Assembly: GCF_035998295.1 (NCBI RefSeq) | Contig: NZ_DASYHS010000281.1 | Location: forward strand, 1-35,769 | From: DASYHS01 sp035998295 | Lineage (GTDB): Bacteria; Pseudomonadota; Alphaproteobacteria; Azospirillales; Azospirillaceae | Reading direction: 5' to 3' | Length of the DNA stretch: 35,769 bases | Shown: positions 16,087 to 23,528 of the stretch, piece by piece | How positions within the stretch are numbered: position 1 is the first letter of the stretch | Layout: the number at the start of each line of letters is the position of its first letter | Position numbers and translations under genes: made by a program | Notes under the pieces: generated by a model | The model's database searches: none | The model's input: only the letters and a program-made list of their open reading frames with translations | What the model was told of the DNA's origin: nothing

Positions 16087-16841
16087 TGGACCTCGGACTT
16101 TCGGGCAAGCGCGCCCTCGTGATGGGCGGGAGCCGCGGACTGGGCGCCGCGATCGCCCGGACCCTCGCCCGGGAAGGCGCGAGCGTGATCGCCGCCGCGC
16201 GCACCGCGCCCGGCGACGGCGTGCAGGGCGTGTCGTTCGTGCCGCTCGACCTGGCCGACCGGCAATCGGTGGACGCGCTCGCCGACCGGCTGCTGGCCGA
16301 GGGAGGGGTGGACGTCCTCGTCAACAACGGCGGCGGCCCGCCGCCGGGAACGGCCCTCGAGGCGACGGCCGAGCAGTGGACGGAACAGTTCCAGAAGATG
16401 GCGGTCCACCTGTTCCACCTGACCCGCCGGCTGGTGCCGCCGATGGCCGAGCGCGGCTGGGGACGGATCATCACGATCGCGTCTTCCGGCGTCGAGCAGC
16501 CCATCCCCAACCTCGCGCTGTCCAACGGCATCCGCTCGGCGGTGGTCGGCTGGTCGAAGACGCTGTCGGTCGAGCTGGCGCCCCGCGGCATCACGGTCAA
16601 CATGGTGCTGCCCGGACGCATCCACACGACCCGGGTCGACGAACTCGACCAGGCGACGGCCCAGCGCCAGGGCAAGACCGTCGAGGAGGTCGCCGACGCG
16701 GCCCGCGGCACGATCCCGGTCGGCCGCTACGGCACGCCGGAGGAGTTCGCCGACGTGGTCGCCTTCCTGGCGAGCGAACGCGCCTCCTACGTCACGGGCA
16801 TCAAGATCCGCGTGGACGGCGGCATGGTCCGCACCGTGTGA
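16086..16841 (+). CDS. Short-chain dehydrogenase/reductase-like protein lacking the Tyr-Lys pair
   Basis: 251-aa Rossmann protein of the FabG-like SDR group. The cofactor loop GGSRGLG (14-20) and a variant of NNAG, VNNGGGPPPG (79-88), are present. Ser134 fits the catalytic Ser, but the residues 12 and 16 positions later, normally Tyr and Lys, are Ser146 and Arg150 (LALSNGIRSAVVGWSK). This is a divergent subfamily; catalysis may use other residues. The C-terminus ends in the usual VDGGMVRTV. Its start overlaps the DapA-like stop, so all three genes are one operon. Confidence 0.88.
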   Translation: MDLGLSGKRALVMGGSRGLGAAIARTLAREGASVIAAARTAPGDGVQGVSFVPLDLADRQSVDALADRLLAEGGVDVLVNNGGGPPPGTALEATAEQWTEQFQKMAVHLFHLTRRLVPPMAERGWGRIITIASSGVEQPIPNLALSNGIRSAVVGWSKTLSVELAPRGITVNMVLPGRIHTTRVDELDQATAQRQGKTVEEVADAARGTIPVGRYGTPEEFADVVAFLASERASYVTGIKIRVDGGMVRTV

Positions 16842-16853
16842 GACGGAGAGGAC

Positions 16854-16881
16854 GCCCCTCGCGCGCTGCCGCGCGAGGGGC
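16854..16881. terminator. Strong hairpin after the SDR gene
   Basis: Perfect 12-bp inverted repeat, GCCCCTCGCGCG (16854-16865) and CGCGCGAGGGGC (16870-16881), with loop CTGC, 12 bp past the SDR stop. No T-run. Likely end of the amidohydrolase operon transcript. Confidence 0.6.
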
Positions 16882-16892
16882 GCGCGGTCCCT

Positions 16893-16921
16893 GAGCATTT
16901 CCGGATAAACCGGAAACGCTC
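16893..16921. repeat. 29-bp palindromic repeat, copy 1
   Basis: Arms GAGCATTTCCGG and CCGGAAACGCTC flank ATAAA. One mismatch between the arms (A for G at 16897). A near-identical copy lies at 17007-17035. Both follow a GC-rich hairpin, making a composite hairpin-plus-palindrome unit in the convergent SDR/pntB gap. Confidence 0.85.
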
Positions 16922-16986
16922 AGGGATTTCGTGTTCCTCAGGCGCCGGCGCCGCATCCGTGGCTTGGCTAGCGCCCCTAGCGGGGC

Positions 16987-17006
16987 GGGGGCGCGGTCGC
17001 GCCCCC
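16987..17006. terminator. GC-rich hairpin preceding palindrome copy 2
   Basis: GGGGGCGC (16987-16994) pairs with GCGCCCCC (16999-17006) around the loop GGTC. Directly abuts the second 29-bp palindrome. Probably part of the pntB transcript 3' end. Confidence 0.6.
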
Positions 17007-17035
17007 GAGCGTTTCCGGATAAACCGGAAACGCTC
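17007..17035. repeat. 29-bp palindromic repeat, copy 2
   Basis: Arms GAGCGTTTCCGG and CCGGAAACGCTC, perfectly complementary, flank ATAAA. The last base is also the last base of the pntB stop codon. It may be a dispersed REP-like element or a transcript end. Confidence 0.85.
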
Positions 17036-18435
17036 TATTCGACCGACCGGATGATCTCCTCGCACATCTTCTTGGCGTCCCCGAACAGCATCATCGTGTT
17101 CGGGCGGAAGAACAGCTCGTTCTCGACGCCCGCGTAGCCCGACGCCATCGAGCGCTTCACGAACAGCACCGTCTTCGCCTTCTCGACGTCGAGGATCGGC
17201 ATGCCGTAGATCGGCGACTTCGGGTCGGTCTTGGCCGCCGGGTTGGTGACGTCGTTCGCGCCGATCACGAAGGCGACGTCGGTCTGGCTGAAGTCGCGGT
17301 TGATCTCCTCCAGCTCGAAGACCTCGTCGTAGGGGACGTTGGCCTCGGCCAGCAGCACGTTCATGTGACCGGGCATGCGGCCGGCGACGGGATGGATCGC
17401 GTAGCGCACCTCCACCCCCTCCGCCTTCAGCACGTCGGCCATCTCGCGCAGCGCATGCTGGGCCTGGGCGACCGCCATGCCGTAGCCGGGCACGATGACG
17501 ACGCTGGACGCGTTCTTGAGGATGAACGCCGCGTCCTCCGCCGAACCGGCCCGCACCGAACGGTCGCCCGTGCCGCCGCCAGGGCCCGCCGCCGCGTCCT
17601 CGCCGCCGAAGCCGCCGAGGATCACGTTGAAGATCGAGCGGTTCATGCCCTTGCACATGATGTAGGACAGGATCGCGCCCGACGAGCCGACCAGGGCCCC
17701 GGTGACGATCAGCAGGTTGTTCTGCAGCGTGAAGCCGATGCCGGCCGCCGCCCAGCCGGAGTAGCTGTTCAGCATCGAGACGACGACCGGCATGTCGGCG
17801 CCGCCGATGGGCAGGATCAGCAGCAGCCCGAGCGCCAGCGCGACCAGCACGATGAGCCAGAGCGCCAGGCCGGAATTCGTGACGCACAGCCAGACGATCA
17901 GGAGCACCAGCACGACGCCGAGCGCCGCGTTGAGCGGGTGCTGGTAGTCGAAGACCAGCGGCTTGCCGCTGACGAGGCCCTGGAGCTTCGCGAAGGCGAC
18001 CAGCGACCCCGTGAAGGTGATGGCGCCGATCGCGACGCCGAGGCTCATCTCGAGCAGGGAGCCGGCGTGGATGTCGCCGCGCACGCCGATGCCGTAGGCC
18101 TCCGGCGCGTAGAAGGCGGCGAGCGCCACGAGCACGGCGGCGAGGCCGACCAGGCTGTGGAAGGCGGCGACGAGCTGCGGCAGCGCGGTCATCTGGATGC
18201 GCCGCGCGATGAAGGTGCCGATCGAGCCGCCGATCAGGATGCCGAGGATGATCATCGTGTACGACAGCGCCGACAGCACGCCCGGAAGGATCAGGGTCGT
18301 GACGACGGCGATCGTCATGCCGACGATGCCGAAGATGTTCCCCTGGCGCGACGTCTCCGGGCTGGAGAGGCCCTGAAGCGCCAGGATGAAGCAGACCGCG
18401 GCGACCAGATAGGCCAGCGGGGCGAGGATTTCCAT
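17035..18435 (-). CDS. pntB: NAD(P) transhydrogenase subunit beta
   Basis: 466-aa membrane subunit of the proton-pumping transhydrogenase, which makes NADPH from NADH. About nine membrane helices occupy residues 1-265. The NADP(H)-binding domain III follows, with SSVVIVPGYGMAVAQAQH, GRMPGHMNVLLAEA, GANDVTNPAA and the closing GDAKKM; the loop GPGGGTGDRS bridges the two parts. ATG 18435 has AAGGAG 9 bases upstream, overlapping the pntAB stop. Third gene of the three-subunit operon typical of alphaproteobacteria. Confidence 0.96.
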   Translation of the reverse strand: MEILAPLAYLVAAVCFILALQGLSSPETSRQGNIFGIVGMTIAVVTTLILPGVLSALSYTMIILGILIGGSIGTFIARRIQMTALPQLVAAFHSLVGLAAVLVALAAFYAPEAYGIGVRGDIHAGSLLEMSLGVAIGAITFTGSLVAFAKLQGLVSGKPLVFDYQHPLNAALGVVLVLLIVWLCVTNSGLALWLIVLVALALGLLLILPIGGADMPVVVSMLNSYSGWAAAGIGFTLQNNLLIVTGALVGSSGAILSYIMCKGMNRSIFNVILGGFGGEDAAAGPGGGTGDRSVRAGSAEDAAFILKNASSVVIVPGYGMAVAQAQHALREMADVLKAEGVEVRYAIHPVAGRMPGHMNVLLAEANVPYDEVFELEEINRDFSQTDVAFVIGANDVTNPAAKTDPKSPIYGMPILDVEKAKTVLFVKRSMASGYAGVENELFFRPNTMMLFGDAKKMCEEIIRSVE

Positions 18436-18448
18436 TTGGTCGCGCTCC

Positions 18449-18868
18449 TTACTTCTTGGCCTGCTGCTTCTTCTTGTACATCCCGAGCATGCGCTGGGTG
18501 ACGATGAAGCCGCCGAAGATGTTGACCGAGGCGAGGATCACGGCCAGGAAGCCCAGGAAGGTCGAGAAGTTGAAGGCATCCGGGCTCGTCGCGATCAGGG
18601 CGCCGACGATGATGACCGACGAGATCGCGTTGGTGACCGACATCAGCGGCGAGTGGAGCGCCGGGGTGACGCGCCAGACGACGTAGTAGCCGACGAAGAC
18701 CGCCAGCACGAAGACGGTCAGGCCGACCACGAAGAACGGCACGCCCGCGGGGTCGGCCGCCAAAGCCAGGCGGGTCGTCTCGTCCGCCAGTTCGGCGGCC
18801 CGCAGTGCGAGGTCCTGTGCGGCGGTCGCTAGGTCCGCCGCGTTCTGCGAAAGCGTTTCAGGATTCAT
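18449..18868 (-). CDS. pntAB: NAD(P) transhydrogenase subunit alpha, part 2
   Basis: 139-aa membrane piece of the split alpha subunit. An N-terminal helix rich in Ala and Asp/Glu (1-40) is followed by three to four membrane helices: GLTVFVLAVFVGYYVVW, the segment HSPLMSVTNAISSVIIVGA, and FLAVILASVNIFGGFIVTQRML; it ends in a Lys-rich tail. The TPALHSPLMSVTNAISSVI signature is highly conserved. Its length equals, from memory, that of the Rhodospirillum rubrum subunit. GAGGGA precedes the ATG. Confidence 0.95.
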   Translation of the reverse strand: MNPETLSQNAADLATAAQDLALRAAELADETTRLALAADPAGVPFFVVGLTVFVLAVFVGYYVVWRVTPALHSPLMSVTNAISSVIIVGALIATSPDAFNFSTFLGFLAVILASVNIFGGFIVTQRMLGMYKKKQQAKK

Positions 18869-18880
18869 GCGGCTGGTCCC

Positions 18881-20032
18881 TCAGGCGGTCTGGCCGGAGA
18901 AGGCGGGATGGATGACGGCGCCGTCGCGGGTCAGAGCGACGGCCTTGACGATCTCGTCGTCCCATGGAACGGCGAAGGCCTTGTCCTGCCCGAAGAAGAG
19001 CTGGACGAGGGCGAGCAGGTTCCGCGCGTAGAGCTGCGAGGCGTCCACCGCGATGCGGCTCGGCATGTTGGCGTGGCCGACGATCCTGACGCCGTGGCGG
19101 ACGACGACCTCGCCCGCGGACGAGCCCTCGACGTTGCCGCCGGCCTCCACGGCGAGGTCGACCACGACCGCGCCCGGCTTCATGCTCGCCAGCATCTCGT
19201 CGGAGACGAGACGCGGCGCCGGCCGGCCGGGGATCAGGGCGGTCGTGATGACGATGTCCTGCTTGCGGATGGTGTCGGCGATGAGGGCCGCCTGCTTGGC
19301 CTGGTATTCCTTGCTCATCTCCTTGGCGTAGCCGCCGGCGGTCTCGGCCTGCTTGAACTCCTCGTCCTCGACCGCGACGAAGGTTCCGCCCAGCGACTGC
19401 ACCTGCTCCTTGACCGCGGGCCGGACGTCGGTGGCCGAGACGACGGCGCCCAGGCGCTTGGCCGTCGCGATCGCCTGCAGGCCGGCGACGCCGACGCCCA
19501 TCACGAGGCAGCGGGCCGGCGGCACGGTTCCCGCCGCCGTCATCATCATGGGGAAGGCGCGTCCGAACTCGTACGCCGCGTCGAGAACGGCCCGATAGCC
19601 CGCGAGGTTCGCCTGGCTGGAGAGCACGTCCATCGACTGGGCGCGCGTGATGCGCGGCACCAGTTCCATGGACAGCGCCGTGACCCCGGCATCGGCATAG
19701 GCGGGCAGCAGATCGCGCGCGCCGTGCGGGTTGAGCATGCCGATCAGCAGCGCGCCGCGCTTCATCAGGGACAGCTCGTCCATGCCGTCGGCCGCGAGCG
19801 TCGGCCGCTGGACCTTGAGCACGATGTCGGCGTCGGCGAGGGTCGCGGCCGCGTCCTCCCCGATCTCGGCGCCCGCATCCGCGAAGGCCCGGTCAGGGAT
19901 CGACGCCCCCTCCCCCGCCCCGGCCTCGACATGGACGTCCAGCCCGAGGGCCTTGTATTTCTTCACCGTGTCCGGAGAGGCCGCGACCCGCCGTTCGCCG
20001 GCGCGCCGTTCCTTCGGTATCGCGATCTTCAT
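18881..20032 (-). CDS. pntAA: NAD(P) transhydrogenase subunit alpha, part 1
   Basis: 383-aa soluble NAD(H)-binding subunit with the alanine-dehydrogenase fold. Seen: MKIAIPKERRAGERRVAASP, the RAQSMDVLSSQANLAGYRAV segment with the conserved Gln and Asp, the nucleotide loop VMGVGVAGLQAIATAKRLGA, and DIVITTALIPGRPAP. Start is ATG 20032, with AAGGGGG about 9 bases upstream; the frame continues to 20068. First gene of the operon: 12 bp separate it from pntAB. Confidence 0.96.
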   Translation of the reverse strand: MKIAIPKERRAGERRVAASPDTVKKYKALGLDVHVEAGAGEGASIPDRAFADAGAEIGEDAAATLADADIVLKVQRPTLAADGMDELSLMKRGALLIGMLNPHGARDLLPAYADAGVTALSMELVPRITRAQSMDVLSSQANLAGYRAVLDAAYEFGRAFPMMMTAAGTVPPARCLVMGVGVAGLQAIATAKRLGAVVSATDVRPAVKEQVQSLGGTFVAVEDEEFKQAETAGGYAKEMSKEYQAKQAALIADTIRKQDIVITTALIPGRPAPRLVSDEMLASMKPGAVVVDLAVEAGGNVEGSSAGEVVVRHGVRIVGHANMPSRIAVDASQLYARNLLALVQLFFGQDKAFAVPWDDEIVKAVALTRDGAVIHPAFSGQTA

Positions 20033-20176
20033 CCTGGCTGACCCCCTTGCGGCCGTTGAGCGTGGCACCCGCCTTCACCCGCGGTTGTTGCCACGCAACA
20101 TGCACGATAGGGGAAACATTGTGAAGTATGCCTCGCCATTTCGGGGATGCATCCCCGCGTCGACGGAGGGTCAGGC

Positions 20177-20204
20177 GGCGGGATCAGGCTGGCGGGATCA
20201 GGCC
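20177..20204. repeat. 14-bp tandem duplication at the 3' end of the kinase gene
   Basis: GGCGGGATCAGGCT (20177-20190) and GGCGGGATCAGGCC (20191-20204). The second copy contains the kinase stop codon (TCA on the plus strand, 20198-20200). Confidence 0.85.
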
Positions 20205-21538
20205 GGCAGGGGAACCCCGTGGCGCGACAGCACCGCCGTCTGGCGCTCGGACACGGCCCGGACGTCGAAACCGGCGATCAGGTCGTGGAAGAGCCGGTAC
20301 CAGTTGATCTCGGCCTTGAGATGCAGGAACACCGAACCGAGGCCGATCGCCGCCCGGTCCATGAAGACGAATTCCCTCGGGATCTCGACTCCGCCGACCT
20401 CACGCAGGCGGCGATGCACCTTTTCCGCCGTCTCGCGACCGTAGAGCCCGCTGTTCGTCTCCTCGATCTGGCGGGTGCGGTCGTCGAGTATCGGCGCGTA
20501 GACGAAGCGCGCCCAAAGGTTCAGGACCTCGACCAGCTCCTTGGAGATGCGATCGAAGCCCCAGCTCCGGTACGCCTCCACGGCGAGTTCGTCGTCTCCG
20601 GTCCGAAGCGCTTCGTACAGGTCGATCACGCCCTTGACGAAGCCCGGCCTGAACACCCGGACGCAGCCGAAATCGAGGAGGTTGACGCCCCGGTCGGGCC
20701 GGATCGTGTAGTTGCCGAGATGCGGGTCGCCGTGGATCACGCCGTAGAAGTAGAACGGCACGTACCACGCCCGGAACATGTTCATCGCGATCTGGTTGCG
20801 CGCTTCCGGCTCCGTGCGCACGAAGTCCAGGATCCGCCGCCCGTCGAGCCAGGTCATGGTCAGAAGCCGGCGGGTCGACAGCTCGGGCACGACCTCCGGG
20901 ACATGCACCCCTTCGACATCCGCGAGCATGTCGCGGTAGACGGCCATGTGCCGCGCCTCGAGCCCGTAGTCGAGCTCCTCGCGCAGGCGCGCGGCAATCT
21001 CCTCGTGCACCTGGCGCGTGGAGACGGCGCGGTCCGCGCGCTGGTAGATCGAGAAGATCACGCGGAGCTGCCGCAGGTCGGCCTCCACGGCCGACTGCAT
21101 GTCCGGGTACTGGAGCTTGCAGGCCAGCAGACGCCCGTCTTGGCCGACCGCCCGGTGGACCTGGCCCAGGGAGGCGGCCGCCGCGGCCGTGCGCTCGAAG
21201 CTGCGGAACCGGCCCTGCCATCCGGGCCCGAGCTCCGCGGCCATCCGGCGCTTGACGAAGGGCCAGCCCATGGAGGGCGCGTCGGCCTGGAGCTGGGACA
21301 GCTCCTGCACGTATTCCTGCGGCAAGGCGTCGGGGATGGTCGAAAGGATCTGCGCGACCTTCATCAGCGGCCCCTTGAGGCCGCCGAGCGCCGTGCGCAG
21401 CTCCGCCGCGTGCTCGGCCCGCTCGAGCCGCAGTCCCAGGTACCGTTCGCCGGCCAGGCGGGCGGCGAGCCCGCCCATCGCCGTCCCGACCCGGGCGTAG
21501 CGGGCAAGGCGCCCGCCGAGCGTGTTTTCATCCGTCAT
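20198..21538 (-). CDS. ABC1/AarF (UbiB/COQ8-like) atypical kinase
   Basis: 446-aa member of the ABC1 kinase-like family, whose COQ8/UbiB members support ubiquinone synthesis through ATPase activity. Seen: the KxGQ-type motif LKGPLMKVAQ (Lys60, Gln63), the alanine-rich loop AAAAASLGQVH (about 119-129) replacing the P-loop, the nucleotide Lys in ACKLQYP, the catalytic HGDPHLGN, and the metal motif DFG. There is no C-terminal transmembrane hairpin as in canonical UbiB, so it is closer to COQ8/ADCK. GGGGA lies 7 bases before ATG 21538. It follows pepF by 37 bp and precedes the pnt operon. Confidence 0.88.
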   Translation of the reverse strand: MTDENTLGGRLARYARVGTAMGGLAARLAGERYLGLRLERAEHAAELRTALGGLKGPLMKVAQILSTIPDALPQEYVQELSQLQADAPSMGWPFVKRRMAAELGPGWQGRFRSFERTAAAAASLGQVHRAVGQDGRLLACKLQYPDMQSAVEADLRQLRVIFSIYQRADRAVSTRQVHEEIAARLREELDYGLEARHMAVYRDMLADVEGVHVPEVVPELSTRRLLTMTWLDGRRILDFVRTEPEARNQIAMNMFRAWYVPFYFYGVIHGDPHLGNYTIRPDRGVNLLDFGCVRVFRPGFVKGVIDLYEALRTGDDELAVEAYRSWGFDRISKELVEVLNLWARFVYAPILDDRTRQIEETNSGLYGRETAEKVHRRLREVGGVEIPREFVFMDRAAIGLGSVFLHLKAEINWYRLFHDLIAGFDVRAVSERQTAVLSRHGVPLPA

Positions 21539-21575
21539 GCGATGGTCCCCGGGTCGGATGGAGCGGTTCGGCGCC

Positions 21576-23381
21576 TCAGCCCGCCTCGTGCTCCAGCTCG
21601 TCGATCAGCCCTGCGATGACGCCCAGCCCTTTCTGCCAGAAGGCAGGATCGGAGGCGTCCAGCCCGAACGGCGCCAACAGTTCCCCATGGCGCAGCGTGC
21701 CGCCGGCGGCGAGCATCTCCAGATAGCGCCCGGCGAAGCCGTCGGCGGCGTTCTGGTAGACCGCATACAGCGAGTTCACCAGGCAGTCGCCGAAGGCGTA
21801 GGCGTACACGTAGAAGGGCGAATGGATGAAGTGCGGGATGTAGGCCCAGAAGTGGCGGTAGTTGTCGTCGAACCGCAGGGCCGGCCCGAGGCTTTCGGCC
21901 TGGGTGGCGAGCCAGATTTCGCCCAGGCGCTCGGGCGTCAGCTCGCCGGTCCGGCGCTCGGTGTGGACGCGCTGCTCGAAGTCGAAGAACGCGATCTGCC
22001 GGACCACCGTGTTGAGCATGTCCTCGACCTTGCCGGCCAGCATCACCCGGCGCCGCGCCGGGTCGCGCTCGGCATCGAGGAGGGAGCGGAAGGTCAGCAT
22101 CTCACCGAAGACGGACGCCGTCTCGGCCAGCGTCAGCGGCGTATCGGACAGCAGATGCCCCTGCTTGGCCGCCAGCACCTGATGCACGCCGTGCCCAAGC
22201 TCGTGGGCGAGCGTCATCACGTCCCGCGTCTTGCCCTGGTAGTTGAGCAGCAGGTAGGGATGCGCGCCGGAAACCGTCGGATGGGCGTAGGCGCCGGGCG
22301 CCTTGCCCGGGCGCACCGCCGCATCGATCCAGGGCCGGTCGAAGAAGCGGGTGCCGACGTCCGCCAGCTCGGGGGAGAAGCGCCGGTACGCGGACAGGAC
22401 GATGTCGCGCGCCTCGGACCACGGGATCGTCCGGTCGTCGTCGCCCGGCAGGGGGGCGTTGCGGTCCCAGTAGTCGAGGCGGTCGGACCCGAACCACCGC
22501 GCCTTCAGGCGGTAGTACCTGTGCGACAGGTCGGGATAGGCCCCCTTGACGGCGGTGACGAGGGCGTCGACGACCTCGTCCTCGACCTGGTTGGAGAGGT
22601 TGCGGGACGAGACCGGGCGCGGGAAGTCGCGCCACTTGTCCTCGATCTCCTTGTCCTTGGCGAGGGTGTTGGTGACGAGCGCGAAGGTCCGGACATTGGC
22701 CGAGAGCACGCGCCCGACCTCGAGCGCGGCCTCGCGGCGCTTGTCCGAGGAGCGGTCGCTGAACCGGTTCAGCGCCTCCGACATGCCCATGTCGCGCCCG
22801 TCGATCCGGAACGAAAGCCCCGCGATCGTCTCGTCGAACAGCCGGTTCCAGGCGGAATGGCCGACGACGTACTTCTCGTGCAGGAGCCGCTCCAGTTCGT
22901 CCGAAAGCTGGTGGCGCCGGAACATGCGCACGTTCTCGATCCAGGGCGCGTAGCGCCGCAGCTCGGGTGCCTGCATCCTGTCGCGGAGCACCGCGTCGTC
23001 GAGCTGGTTGATCTCCAGCCTGAAGAACAGGAGATGGGCCGAAACCGCGTTCACCCGCTCCTGGATCGACTGGTAGAACCGCGCGATGCCAGGGTCGGTC
23101 ATGTCGCCGGAATAGACCAGGTAGGAATACGCGGCGAGCCGGGAGAGCATCTCGTCGATCCGCTCGAACTCGGCGACCGCCCGGCCGAGCGCGGCGCCGG
23201 AAAGATCGTCGACGTGCCCGGCGTAACGCTCCCGGAAGGCCTTGGCCTCCGTTTCCGAGCGATCGAGATCGCGCGCGACCGCCGGGCTGTCCGGCCCCGG
23301 ATACAGGTCTGAAAGGTCCCAACTCGGCAGGTCTCCGAGGTCGGGGCCCTCGCTCCGGCCGGCCGCTGCTGTTGCGCTCAT
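21576..23381 (-). CDS. pepF: M3-family oligoendopeptidase F
   Basis: 601-aa cytoplasmic zinc metallopeptidase cleaving short peptides. The zinc motif HELGH occurs about residue 390 (LAHELGHGVHQ), with the downstream Glu in the SVFGEML segment as third ligand. The N-terminal DLPSWDLSDLYPGPDSP and the C-terminal YVYAYAFGDCLVNSLY are diagnostic of pepF. ATG 23381 has GGGAG 6 bases upstream; the longer frame to 23480 is dismissed. It is divergent from the acyl-CoA ligase gene. Confidence 0.94.
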   Translation of the reverse strand: MSATAAAGRSEGPDLGDLPSWDLSDLYPGPDSPAVARDLDRSETEAKAFRERYAGHVDDLSGAALGRAVAEFERIDEMLSRLAAYSYLVYSGDMTDPGIARFYQSIQERVNAVSAHLLFFRLEINQLDDAVLRDRMQAPELRRYAPWIENVRMFRRHQLSDELERLLHEKYVVGHSAWNRLFDETIAGLSFRIDGRDMGMSEALNRFSDRSSDKRREAALEVGRVLSANVRTFALVTNTLAKDKEIEDKWRDFPRPVSSRNLSNQVEDEVVDALVTAVKGAYPDLSHRYYRLKARWFGSDRLDYWDRNAPLPGDDDRTIPWSEARDIVLSAYRRFSPELADVGTRFFDRPWIDAAVRPGKAPGAYAHPTVSGAHPYLLLNYQGKTRDVMTLAHELGHGVHQVLAAKQGHLLSDTPLTLAETASVFGEMLTFRSLLDAERDPARRRVMLAGKVEDMLNTVVRQIAFFDFEQRVHTERRTGELTPERLGEIWLATQAESLGPALRFDDNYRHFWAYIPHFIHSPFYVYAYAFGDCLVNSLYAVYQNAADGFAGRYLEMLAAGGTLRHGELLAPFGLDASDPAFWQKGLGVIAGLIDELEHEAG

Positions 23382-23528
23382 GAAAAACTCCCTGGTGACG
23401 GACCCGATATAGGCCGCCCGCGGCGCCATCCAAGCGCATAGCCGCCATCCCGTCTCATACGCGAGGGGCCGGAGGCGCACGCCAGGCGTTAACGAAAGGT
23501 CCGATGATCGCGGGAGCGGAAATCGTCC

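Noticed and set aside
16893..17035. Two 29-bp repeats as a CRISPR remnant
   Set aside because: Only two copies, strongly palindromic, about 85 bp between them with a hairpin, and no cas gene.
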